Both the position numbers and the translations under genes were made by a program. A stretch of 64,000 nucleotides of DNA from Subtercola boreus (GTDB lineage Bacteria > Actinomycetota > Actinomycetes > Actinomycetales > Microbacteriaceae): NCBI RefSeq assembly GCF_003399625.1, contig NZ_NBXA01000002.1:62001-126000 (forward strand). The letters run 5' to 3'. Position 1 is the first letter of the stretch, and each line of letters opens with the position of its first letter. Shown piece after piece: positions 24,133 through 32,257 of the stretch. The notes under the pieces were generated by a model. It was not told the DNA's origin. It searched no databases and worked only from the letters and a program-made list of their open reading frames with translations.

Positions 24133-25685
24133 CAGCTGACCTCGGAGATACTCACCGGTGCACCGTGCACGTAGGTGATCGCCGGGGCGAGCCCGACCGA
24201 GCCGGAGGCCATCTCGAGGGCGTCGGCGAGGGTCGAGGCCGACTTGAAGCCGAGGCGCCTGGTCGAGCCGTGGTCGCCGCCCACGAAGATGATCTCGCCG
24301 AGGTGGGCGATGGCCGGAGCAGCGGAGTACCAGGCGTGGAACGGGTGCAGCGCATGGTTCGACGAGCTGGTCTGGTAGACGTGCCGGTACCACGGGTCGG
24401 CTGCGAACTTCTCCTCGAACTGCTCCGAGATGACGGCCGGATCGGTGCTCTGGGTCAGTACCTCGGCGAAGAAGTCGATGTAGGCGGGGTCGTGGAGCGG
24501 GTGGAACCACGGGGTCAGCGGGTGGTAGAAGATCGCGGTTCCGCCGGCCCGCACGACGGGCTCCGCGGTAGCCCCGTTGAAGATCTGGCCGAGTCCGAGG
24601 GCTGCCGCCGTGACGGGGTTCAGGCTCGACCCGATGGTTCCCGGGTTCGGGATGCCGAACAGCGCGACATCCGCCGGCCTGTCGAACTGGGCGACCTGCT
24701 GCTGGGCCAGGAACGCCTCGGTCAGCGGATGCACGGAGCTGGGTTTTCCCGCGACCACCGAGGTGACCCCGTAGCCGACCCCCGAGACCTGAGCCAGGCC
24801 GATCCGGGCGCGGGCGGGAAGGATGCGCGTGGCAGCCTGGAGCCCGGCGGAGAGGGCGCGGTCGGTGAGGCTCCACTCCCGCTCGCGCTTGCTGAGGAAG
24901 GCGGAGGCGGGGCCGGTGGGCTCCGGGGTGAGGGTGACGTCGACGGTGAAGACCTGGGCCTTGTCGCCGATGGTGTCGACGAGGTCGTCGAACGCGTCTG
25001 TGCTGATTTCAGCTGCCGCTGCCGCCGTGCGTACCGCGAACGAGCCGCGGGCCCGCGCCGTCTTCGCACCGATCAGCTTGGTCGCAACGGCCGCAGCGCC
25101 CTCGTTGCCGACCGCCGTGGCGAGGCGCACCGAGATGACGAGGTCGCTCGACGCGACCCGACCGTTGACCTCGATCGGGGTTCCGTCTGCCAGCTCGCCG
25201 ACCACCTGGAGGTTCTCGTCTTCGGCGTCGTGGCTTCGCACGTGGTCGGGTGCGAACGAGGCGTACACGCGCTCGCCCAGCACGCGCTGCAGGTCGTGCG
25301 CGGTGAGGCGGCGCCGGAGCCCTGTCGCCGCGATGAGCTCGACGTCGTCGACGCCGGCTGCCGCCGCCCGTTCGAGCACGAGTTCGATGACGCGCTGCCG
25401 CACATCCGGAGCCGTACGGCTCGTGACCGGCTGCGAGAGGTCTTCGAACACGATCGTGACGCGGGAACCACGCTTCAGGAGCGCACGGAGCGGTTCGCTG
25501 TCGACGGGGGCGTCGAGTGCACGGCTGATCGCCTCGTCGAGCGAGCGGATGCCCTGCAGCGCCTCGGGCGGGTACAGCACGCTCGCATCGACCGGGAGCC
25601 GCTCGAGAAGAACCTTCTCGCCCTGGAACACGACGAGCGGAGGAGTCTGGGCATCGACGCTCAGAACGAAGCCTGGTCTACTCAT
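24132..25685 (-). CDS. LarA-like (DUF2088 family) protein
   Basis: A 517-residue protein related to the nickel-pincer lactate racemase LarA. The N-terminal motifs are recognisable but altered: EDLSQPV where LarA has a DxTRP-like motif, ATGLRRRLT where LarA has a His in ATGxHR, then HDAEDEN and GTPIEVN. The PHxxxGxSGG region around the pincer lysine and histidine is replaced by RLATAVGNEGAAAVATKLIGAKTAR, so racemase chemistry seems unlikely. ATG 25685 overlaps the stop of the reductase gene by eight bases. It lies within a lipid operon, whereas lar genes usually come with larB and larC; neither is here. The function is unknown. Confidence 0.75.
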   Translation of the reverse strand: MSRPGFVLSVDAQTPPLVVFQGEKVLLERLPVDASVLYPPEALQGIRSLDEAISRALDAPVDSEPLRALLKRGSRVTIVFEDLSQPVTSRTAPDVRQRVIELVLERAAAAGVDDVELIAATGLRRRLTAHDLQRVLGERVYASFAPDHVRSHDAEDENLQVVGELADGTPIEVNGRVASSDLVISVRLATAVGNEGAAAVATKLIGAKTARARGSFAVRTAAAAAEISTDAFDDLVDTIGDKAQVFTVDVTLTPEPTGPASAFLSKREREWSLTDRALSAGLQAATRILPARARIGLAQVSGVGYGVTSVVAGKPSSVHPLTEAFLAQQQVAQFDRPADVALFGIPNPGTIGSSLNPVTAAALGLGQIFNGATAEPVVRAGGTAIFYHPLTPWFHPLHDPAYIDFFAEVLTQSTDPAVISEQFEEKFAADPWYRHVYQTSSSNHALHPFHAWYSAAPAIAHLGEIIFVGGDHGSTRRLGFKSASTLADALEMASGSVGLAPAITYVHGAPVSISEVS

Positions 25686-28008
25686 GGGTGATTTCTTTCG
25701 GGCTCGGGCCGAGGGCCGGGGTGGAGGATGCGCTCTGCACGATGTCGCCGCGCAGCAGCTCGCCGACGGTGTCGAATCGGCTGTGGTTGTGGTCGCTCCA
25801 CTGGTGGATGCGCCAGTGCTTCTGGGTCGCGTGCTGGAACAGTGCGGCGTCGGGGTTGACAGCCTGCGGGTTGCCGACGAGTTCGAGCCAGGCACGGTCG
25901 GCGATGCTGTCACCGTACGCGTACGACTTCTTCAGGTCGATGCCCTCACGCTCCCCGTAGAGGCGGAGCCACGCGGCCCGGGCCTCGTCGACGAGCGGGG
26001 GCTTCGAGAGGTGGCCCGTCCAGATGCCGTCCTTCGAGTGCATGTGGCTCGACACGACCTCGTCGAACAGGGTGACGAACGGTTCGACGAGCACATCGAT
26101 GGCCCCGGTGACGAGGATCGTGCGGTGCCCGGCCTCGCGGTGCTTCCGGATCTGGCGCACGGCCTCCGGGCGGATCCGCTGCAGCAGCACGTCGCCGACG
26201 GTGTCGTGGATCAGCTGGCGGAGCGCCTGCTCGTCGACACCCTCGTACCGCCGGTAGAACGTGCGGATGAACTCGCCCCGGTCGCGTCGGTCGGCGGCGA
26301 GGTACTTCGGGAGCGAGCCGAACAGGTTCGCGAGCTCCTGCGGCCACTTCGCACGATCGAGGCTGGCGAGCCGCACCCAGAGGTACTGCTCGACGATGTT
26401 CGAGGCGAGAACGGTGCCCTCGAGGTCGAAGAACGCGGCCGCCTCGGGGTTCTGGGGCAGGGGCTTCTCGACCTGGGCCTTCGCGCGGGGCCGCGAGCTG
26501 AAGGTGCGCATCAGCGTCGTGACGGCCGGGAAGTGAACCTCCTGCAGGTAGTTGTCCCAGTCGATCTCGGTGGCGTCGAAGCCGAACGTCTGCCGGGCAT
26601 CCGGCGGCAGCGTGTCGTTCAGCGCCGCCGTGCGGGAGTCGTCGTAGATGATCTCGGCCTGCGTGTAGTTCTGGTAGAGGTCGCTGTAGGCACGGAGGAG
26701 CTCGAGATCGGTCTGCCGGGCGGAGGCCTGCCGCATGAAACTGCGGGTGGTCTGGGTGGAGGGCAGGCGGAGCAGCGTGCGCTGCAGCAGCTTGTTCGCA
26801 CGCTCACCCGTGCGGAGGCTCCGCGCGATCGCCCGGGCGCCGGGGAAGTCCCAGTAGGGGGTGCGGATGTGGCCGCGCTGCTCGTCGGGGATCGGATTCG
26901 CGCGGAAGTACTTCAGCACGTTCTCGTAGATCTCGCGGAAGGTCAGCGGGTTGCGCCCACCGGAGGAGAGGTGGAAGTACTTCGGGTCGGCGGGGGCCGG
27001 CGGGTTGGCCGCCACGGCGAGCGTCGCGTTCACGACGATGTCGACCGGGATGATGTCGAGGATGCTGTCGGGCAGTCCCGGGAATTCGGGGACGAGCCCG
27101 CGGCCGTAGGCGATGATGAGCGGATCCGCCACCTTGAAGCCGTCGATCCAGCCCGGGAACGGGTGCTTCAGGGCGCTCTCGATGATCGCGGGGCGCACGA
27201 CGGAGAGCCGGTGGCCGTTGCCGGCCCAGAGCTCCTCGGCGACCCGCTCGCTCATCGATTTCGTGAAGGCGTACACATCCGCCCAGCCGACGCTCTGCGC
27301 GCGGGTGCGCCCGTAGTCGACGAGGCGCTTCGTGACCCATTCGGTGCGACCGATCTCGGCCGCGATGGCGACGGCGTGCGGGCCGACCTTGCCGTTGTCG
27401 AGCTTCGCGTCGGCGATCATCTTGCGGAGCACCTCGGGGCGCCTCGAGGAGGCCTCGACCGTGGTGCGGGCGGCCAGCGCGGCCGCCATCTCGTCACGCC
27501 ACTGGATGGTGTGCTTCAGGCTGGCCTCGAGAACCGTGCCCTTGTTGATGCCGCCGACGTACGCGGTCGACACGTGCACGACGTGCGGGTCGCTGCCCGT
27601 CGCGAGCAGAGCTTCGTAGAGGCCGACGGCACCGCCGACGTTCGTCTTGAACGCCTCGTCGATGGGCGGGTCGAAGGAGACGGTCGAGGCGCTGTGGATG
27701 AGCACGTCGAGGTCCGCAGGAAGGCCCGCCACCGATCCCATGCTCGACTCGATGACGGAGATTCGCTCCGTCATCGCACGGTCGACCTCCTCCTGGCCGA
27801 CGCGTTCACGCCACTTCGAGAAGACGGGCTTTCGCAGCAGGCTCTTCAGCCGCGCCTGGCCGGTGAGCGAACCCTTCGGCCTGATGAGGAGGGTCATCCG
27901 TGTCGTGGGGTAGTCGGCGAGGAGCTTCTCGAGAATGGCCTGGCCCACGAAACCGGTCGCGCCGGTGAGCATGATGTGCTGGCCCTCGAGGGGGGAGAAG
28001 GCGCTCAC
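25678..28008 (-). CDS. Fatty acyl-CoA reductase fused to HAD-IB domain
   Basis: A 776-residue two-part protein. Residues 1-about 500 form a FAR-type extended SDR: nucleotide loop TGATGFVG, catalytic Tyr246 and Lys250 (YAFTK), and a sterol/FAR_C-like C-terminal part. It should reduce acyl-CoA to fatty alcohol with NADPH. Residues about 520-750 form a SerB-like HAD-IB phosphatase domain with AAFFDLEGT (nucleophile Asp528), ILVTGAIDVLVEPF and YAYGDSIAD. The usual Asp two residues after the nucleophile is Glu530, which may alter phosphatase activity. GTG 28008 overlaps the upstream stop by four bases. It is the central enzyme of the proposed ether-lipid block; wax ester or fatty alcohol production are alternatives. 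Confidence 0.88.
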   Translation of the reverse strand: MSAFSPLEGQHIMLTGATGFVGQAILEKLLADYPTTRMTLLIRPKGSLTGQARLKSLLRKPVFSKWRERVGQEEVDRAMTERISVIESSMGSVAGLPADLDVLIHSASTVSFDPPIDEAFKTNVGGAVGLYEALLATGSDPHVVHVSTAYVGGINKGTVLEASLKHTIQWRDEMAAALAARTTVEASSRRPEVLRKMIADAKLDNGKVGPHAVAIAAEIGRTEWVTKRLVDYGRTRAQSVGWADVYAFTKSMSERVAEELWAGNGHRLSVVRPAIIESALKHPFPGWIDGFKVADPLIIAYGRGLVPEFPGLPDSILDIIPVDIVVNATLAVAANPPAPADPKYFHLSSGGRNPLTFREIYENVLKYFRANPIPDEQRGHIRTPYWDFPGARAIARSLRTGERANKLLQRTLLRLPSTQTTRSFMRQASARQTDLELLRAYSDLYQNYTQAEIIYDDSRTAALNDTLPPDARQTFGFDATEIDWDNYLQEVHFPAVTTLMRTFSSRPRAKAQVEKPLPQNPEAAAFFDLEGTVLASNIVEQYLWVRLASLDRAKWPQELANLFGSLPKYLAADRRDRGEFIRTFYRRYEGVDEQALRQLIHDTVGDVLLQRIRPEAVRQIRKHREAGHRTILVTGAIDVLVEPFVTLFDEVVSSHMHSKDGIWTGHLSKPPLVDEARAAWLRLYGEREGIDLKKSYAYGDSIADRAWLELVGNPQAVNPDAALFQHATQKHWRIHQWSDHNHSRFDTVGELLRGDIVQSASSTPALGPSPKEITHE

Positions 28009-28820
28009 GCGGCTGCCTTCACGCCGTAGCGCCTGGTCGCCCTCGTCATGACCTTCAGCCCGCCCAGGCCCGGAAGTGCATCGACACCCCGGTCGACGCC
28101 GAAGACTCCAGCACGCCCCTCGGCGTCACTGAACAGGTACTTCATCATCAATCGGGTCTCCTGGATCGGTTGCTCGTGCGTGCCCGTCGGCACCCACGAG
28201 CGCCTGAGCGACGACCGGGTGAGCTTCCGAGCCGATACCGATTCTTCCAGTCTTCGCACGGTTTCGCCTTCGAAGAACTGCAGATGCCGGTCGCGGAGCT
28301 TCTGGAAGGCGGCCAGAACCTCGACCAGCGCGGGATTCGGGTCGTTCTTCGACAGCTGGGAGTAGGACACCCGGCTCACCAGCTCGTCGATGTAGCCGCG
28401 AGTGACGTGGCCCGCGATGATGTCCTCACCGATCAGGTTCGAGCGGATGGCCGTGACGATCGGCGACACCCTGTCGATGGCCTCCCGGGTGAATCGCACG
28501 ACACCGGAGCGTGCGCGGTGCGTCACGGGAGCGAAATCCGGGTGCACGGCGATGATGCGGTCGAACGCATCCGCGATCCAGAACTTCTCAAACGCCCACG
28601 TCGCGAGGAACGCCGTGAGCCGCGCATCCTTGTGGCTCGGGGTCACCAGCACGTCGCGCATGTGGTGCATCGTGAAGTCCTCGAGGTCGCGCAGGTACGC
28701 CAGCGTCTGAAGCGTCTGGTCGGTGAGCGGATGCTCGGCGAACGCCGCCAGCGGCAGGGTCGCCTCGTGGCTGCCCGCCGCGGTGCGGGTGTATTCGCGG
28801 ATGTCGAAGTCAGAGGTCAT
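28005..28820 (-). CDS. Degenerate ferritin-like diiron paralogue
   Basis: A 271-residue paralogue of the protein at 22493-23290, sharing the block MRDVLVTPSHKDARLTAF and overall spacing. Three of the six metal ligands are lost: the EFWH pair becomes Lys79 and Ile82, and the first Glu of EARH becomes Arg176. Glu47, Glu146 and His179 remain. It is therefore probably non-catalytic, perhaps a partner or regulator of the intact paralogue. GGAG precedes ATG 28820, and TATGAATACT lies in the 83-base divergent spacer shared with the SDR gene. It is the first gene of the operon that continues with the reductase/HAD fusion (GTGA overlap). Confidence 0.82.
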   Translation of the reverse strand: MTSDFDIREYTRTAAGSHEATLPLAAFAEHPLTDQTLQTLAYLRDLEDFTMHHMRDVLVTPSHKDARLTAFLATWAFEKFWIADAFDRIIAVHPDFAPVTHRARSGVVRFTREAIDRVSPIVTAIRSNLIGEDIIAGHVTRGYIDELVSRVSYSQLSKNDPNPALVEVLAAFQKLRDRHLQFFEGETVRRLEESVSARKLTRSSLRRSWVPTGTHEQPIQETRLMMKYLFSDAEGRAGVFGVDRGVDALPGLGGLKVMTRATRRYGVKAAA

Positions 28821-28903
28821 GGTGGTCTCCGGTCGGGCAGAGGAAGTGAGTATTCATACAGCGGTGCATCAGTCGTTCGTCGCCATCACGTATCGTGATT
28901 GCC

Positions 28904-29674
28904 ATGGTTACGGCAATGGTCACGGGTGGCACCTCGGGTATCGGTGCGGCGTTCGCGCGCGCACTGGCAGACCGGGGTGACAACCTGGTCATCGTCGCAC
29001 GCGACGAAACACGACTCGCCGAGACCGCCGAGTCGCTGCGCACAGAATACGGCATCGATGTCGAGACGATCTCGGCCGACCTCGGTGAGCGCGCCGATGT
29101 GCTGCGCGTGGCCGCCCGTCTCGAAGACACCTCCTCGCCCATCGACATGCTGGTGAACAACGCAGGTTTCGGCGTGCACGCCTCTCTTCTGGCCGTCGAC
29201 ACGACGCCGCACGAGCGCGCGATCGAGGTGATGATCCGCGGCGTGCTCATGCTGGGGGCCGCTGCCGGGCGCACGATGCGTGAGCGCGGGTCGGGAACGA
29301 TCGTCAACGTGTCGAGCGTGGCCGGCTTCATCACGATGGGGAGCTACTCGGCCGTCAAGGCCTGGGTCGCGTCCTACAGCCAGGGCCTCTCGGTCGAGCT
29401 CCGAGGTTCGGGAGTGCAGGTCACGACGCTCTGCCCCGGCTGGGTGAAGACCGAGTTCCACGCCCGGGCGGGCATCCGGGAGTCGTCGATCCCGAACTTC
29501 CTCTGGGTCGATGTCGACGAGCTGGTGGCGGCATGCCTGGCCGATGTGCAGAAGGGCAAGGTCATCTCGGTGCCCTCCCGCCGGTTCCAGTTCCTGATGT
29601 TCGTGATCAAGCACGCTCCGCGGAGCGGAATCCGCTGGGCGTCGGGAAAGATCTCGTCCAGCCGCAACGACTGA
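28904..29674 (+). CDS. Short-chain dehydrogenase/reductase
   Basis: A classical SDR of 256 residues: cofactor loop TGGTSGIG, NNAG, catalytic Ser-Tyr-Lys with YSAVK, and PGWVKTEF. An Arg after the second strand (VIVARDETRL) suggests NADP(H). Start ATG 28904 follows TATCGT (28891-28896) by seven bases, a leaderless arrangement; GTG 28895 is in frame but would overlap that box. It is divergent from the reductase operon and precedes an acyltransferase and an alkyl-DHAP-synthase-like gene. In that setting it could perform the keto reduction done by acyl/alkyl-DHAP reductase (DHRS7B) in animals; this is inference. Confidence 0.88.
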   Translation: MVTAMVTGGTSGIGAAFARALADRGDNLVIVARDETRLAETAESLRTEYGIDVETISADLGERADVLRVAARLEDTSSPIDMLVNNAGFGVHASLLAVDTTPHERAIEVMIRGVLMLGAAAGRTMRERGSGTIVNVSSVAGFITMGSYSAVKAWVASYSQGLSVELRGSGVQVTTLCPGWVKTEFHARAGIRESSIPNFLWVDVDELVAACLADVQKGKVISVPSRRFQFLMFVIKHAPRSGIRWASGKISSSRND

Positions 29675-29726
29675 CAGGGTGCCGCACGCGTTTCGGTTCC
29701 ACAGGCGGAGTGGGTACTCTGGGTTG

Positions 29727-30491
29727 GTGCAGTTCGGCAACAGATACACCTCTAAGGCCCAAGCGGGTGCCCGCTTCGTCGCCCAGCGCCTGCTGCTGAA
29801 GCCGGTCATCTGGTCGATGGTGCATGTGACCATCACCGATCGCGCCCTTCTCAAAGACGTCAGGGGCCCGTACATCGTGGTGGCGAACCATTCCAGCCAC
29901 CTGGATGCGCCCCTCATCCTCGGGTCGATGCCCTCGCGCCTCTCCCGCTACCTCGCGGCCGCTGCTGCGGCGGACTACTTCTTCGACGTGTGGTGGCGGA
30001 AAGGCCTCACCGCGCTGTTCTTCAACGCCTTCCCGGTCGACCGCAGCGCGAACGCCCGGTCGACCGGCTTCACGGGCAAGCTCCTGAAGGCTGGAGTGCC
30101 GCTGCTCGTCTTCCCCGAGGGCACGCGCTCGAAAGACGGCACGATCGCCCCGTTCAAGGGCGGCGCCGCCGCGCTCTGCCTCAAGGCGGGCATCCCGTGC
30201 ATCCCGATGGCCCTCGTCGGCGCCACGCAGGCCATGCCGCGCGGCCGCAACTGGCCCGTGCCCGGAAGGCCGCCCGTCCGGGTGCGCTTCGGCCAGCCGC
30301 TCATCGCCGCCGAAGGCGAGAACGTCACCGACTTCAACGACCGCATCGAGAAGGTCGTGCGCGAGATGCACGCGGCCGAGTTCGCGCTGTTCCTCGCCGA
30401 GACGGGCGCCAACGTCCACAATCACCCCACTGTCGAATCTGCCGATGCAACCGGCGACTCCGACGAGCACCCCCGTGAAGGAGCCGCATGA
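29727..30491 (+). CDS. PlsC-type acyltransferase (lipid block, plus strand)
   Basis: A 254-residue acyltransferase with canonical motifs: VVANHSSHLDAPL (HX4D), FNAFPVDRS, FPEGTRSKDG and IPMALVG. GTG 29727 is preceded by TACTCT (29715-29720) at six bases, supporting a leaderless start. The stop overlaps the ATG of the alkyl-DHAP-synthase-like gene (ATGA), so the two enzymes are co-translated. That coupling is telling: in animals the AGPS enzyme uses acyl-DHAP made by the acyltransferase GNPAT. It would acylate DHAP, glycerol phosphate or the sn-2 position of an alkyl-glycerol phosphate. Confidence 0.9.
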   Translation: MQFGNRYTSKAQAGARFVAQRLLLKPVIWSMVHVTITDRALLKDVRGPYIVVANHSSHLDAPLILGSMPSRLSRYLAAAAAADYFFDVWWRKGLTALFFNAFPVDRSANARSTGFTGKLLKAGVPLLVFPEGTRSKDGTIAPFKGGAAALCLKAGIPCIPMALVGATQAMPRGRNWPVPGRPPVRVRFGQPLIAAEGENVTDFNDRIEKVVREMHAAEFALFLAETGANVHNHPTVESADATGDSDEHPREGAA

Positions 30492-32158
30492 CCGACGTCA
30501 AGCACATGAAATGGTGGGGCTGGGGCGTCGAAGGGGTGGGGTTCCACCACGAGGACAAGCCGGGCTTCGCGCCGTTCGTCGTCAACGCCGTCGGCATCGA
30601 TGTGTGGCGGGAGCCGGTTCCCCCGGTCGCCTTCTCCGAACTCGACGTTCCCGCATCCCAGGCACCCGCAGAGCTCCTCGAAGCCCTCACGACGATCGTC
30701 GGGCCCGAGTTCTCGACCGTCGACGATGAAGAGCGCGTCGTGCACACGTACGGCAAGAGCATCCGTGACCTGATCCGTGTGCGTGCCAGCACGTTCGCGC
30801 GGGTGCCCGACGTCGTGGTCTACCCGGCAGACGAGAGTGCGGTGCAGCGCATCGTCGACCTCGCGGTGTCGCTCGACGCCGTGGTCATCCCGTTCGGCGG
30901 CGGCAGCAACATCGTCGGTTCGCTCGAGCCGATGCCCACCGAGACCCGTACCGTGATCTCGCTGGACATGGGCCGGCTCTCGCGCGTGCTCGACATCGAC
31001 GAGTACTCCGGGCTCGCGGTCATCCAGGCGGGCGTCCTCGGCCCCGACATGGAGGAGCAGCTGCAGGCCCGTGGCTGGACCATGGGCCACCAGCCCGACA
31101 GCTTCACCTACTCCACCCTCGGTGGCTGGATCGCAACCCGCTCATCGGGCATGCAGAGCGACAAATACGGCGACATCGCCGACATCACGAAGGGCCTCCG
31201 GGTCGTGCAGCCGGGCAAGCTGCTGGTCGTCCGCCCCATCCCCTCGTCTGCCACAGGCCCGAGCGTGCGGGAGGCCATCCTCGGCAGCGAGGGTCGTCTC
31301 GGCATCATCACCGAGGCCACCGTGCAGGTGCACCGCCTGCCCGAGAAGCGCGAGGTCATCGGCTACCTCTTCCGCGACTGGGAGTCCGGCCTCGCCGCCA
31401 TGCACGACATCAACACCAGCGATGCCGCGCCCTCCATCACCCGGGTCTCGGATGCCCGTGAGACTGCGTTCTCGTTCTCGACCTCGAAGGCCTCGCACGG
31501 CATCAGTGGCCAGGTGCAGAAGGCGCTGTTCGCGTTCCTGCAGAAGCGCAGCTGGAACCTCGACGAGGTCTGCCTCTCCTTCATCGGCTACGAGGGTTCG
31601 GCCGCCAACGTCGCACACCAGAAGAGCCTGGTCGGCAGCATCGTGAAGAAGCACGGGGCGATCACCCTCGGCAAGGGCCCGGGTACCCTCTACGACCAGA
31701 AGAAGTTCGACACGCCCTACCTCCGCGACTTCCTCCTCGACCGCGGTGCGGCGGCGGATGTCTCGGAGACCTCCGCCCCGTGGTCCCGCCTGAAGCCCCT
31801 CTACGACAACGTCTTCGCGGCGGCCAACAAGGCCTATGACTCGCTCGGCGAGAGCGGCTGGATCATGTGCCACCTCTCGCACTCGATGCACTCCGGCGCC
31901 TGCCTCTACTTCACCTTCGCCTTCACGCACGACGGCGTGGATCCCCTCGCACAGTACGACGTGGTGAAGTCCGCCATCCAGCAGGCCTTCATCGATTCGG
32001 GCGGAACGCTCTCGCACCACCACAGCGTCGGTGTCGAACATTCCCAGTGGACGGAGCAGGACATCTCGGTGGCCGGCGCAGACCTCATCCAGGGCATGTT
32101 CACGGCCGTGGACCCGGGCAAGAACCTGAACCCGGGGAAGATCCTCCGCCGGGACTGA
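30488..32158 (+). CDS. Alkyl-DHAP-synthase-like FAD-linked oxidoreductase
   Basis: A 556-residue flavoprotein of the VAO/PCMH family that resembles alkyldihydroxyacetonephosphate synthase (AGPS). AGPS swaps the acyl chain of acyl-DHAP for a fatty alcohol to make the ether bond. AGPS-like marks are MKWWGWG near the N-terminus (residues 7-13), the FAD loop PFGGGSNIVGSLE, TRSSGMQSDKYGDI, the Tyr-containing GACLYFTFAF, and a triple histidine (His510-512, HHHSVG). A simpler D-lactate or glycolate dehydrogenase role is the alternative, but the N-terminal and HHH motifs favour AGPS. It is followed by a strong terminator. Confidence 0.85.
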   Translation: MTDVKHMKWWGWGVEGVGFHHEDKPGFAPFVVNAVGIDVWREPVPPVAFSELDVPASQAPAELLEALTTIVGPEFSTVDDEERVVHTYGKSIRDLIRVRASTFARVPDVVVYPADESAVQRIVDLAVSLDAVVIPFGGGSNIVGSLEPMPTETRTVISLDMGRLSRVLDIDEYSGLAVIQAGVLGPDMEEQLQARGWTMGHQPDSFTYSTLGGWIATRSSGMQSDKYGDIADITKGLRVVQPGKLLVVRPIPSSATGPSVREAILGSEGRLGIITEATVQVHRLPEKREVIGYLFRDWESGLAAMHDINTSDAAPSITRVSDARETAFSFSTSKASHGISGQVQKALFAFLQKRSWNLDEVCLSFIGYEGSAANVAHQKSLVGSIVKKHGAITLGKGPGTLYDQKKFDTPYLRDFLLDRGAAADVSETSAPWSRLKPLYDNVFAAANKAYDSLGESGWIMCHLSHSMHSGACLYFTFAFTHDGVDPLAQYDVVKSAIQQAFIDSGGTLSHHHSVGVEHSQWTEQDISVAGADLIQGMFTAVDPGKNLNPGKILRRD

Positions 32159-32163
32159 GCGTC

Positions 32164-32195
32164 AAAAAAGGGGCCCCAGCTGGGGCCCCTTTTTT
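32164..32195 (+). terminator. Rho-independent terminator, perfect 32-bp palindrome
   Basis: Six A, then GGGGCCCCAGCTGGGGCCCC, then six T: a fully self-complementary hairpin ending in a T-run. It lies five bases after the AGPS-like stop codon and ends the SDR-PlsC-AGPS transcript. A second small hairpin (32217-32231, GGCCCC/GGGGCC) probably serves the nuclease-family gene on the other strand. Confidence 0.93.
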
Positions 32196-32257
32196 GTGTC
32201 TGTTCAAGGCCTGAAGGGCCCCTCCGGGGCCATTTCGTGCCTGGCTTCGCTCCGCGG

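Noticed and set aside
24132-25685. Annotating the LarA-like gene as lactate racemase
   Set aside because: Key pincer-cofactor residues appear absent and larB/larC are not nearby.
24823-28029. Very long plus-strand open frame antisense to the reductase/LarA-like genes
   Set aside because: Its predicted product is Arg/Val/Glu/Gly-rich with no domain, whereas the minus strand encodes recognisable families with coupled starts. High GC makes such antisense frames common.
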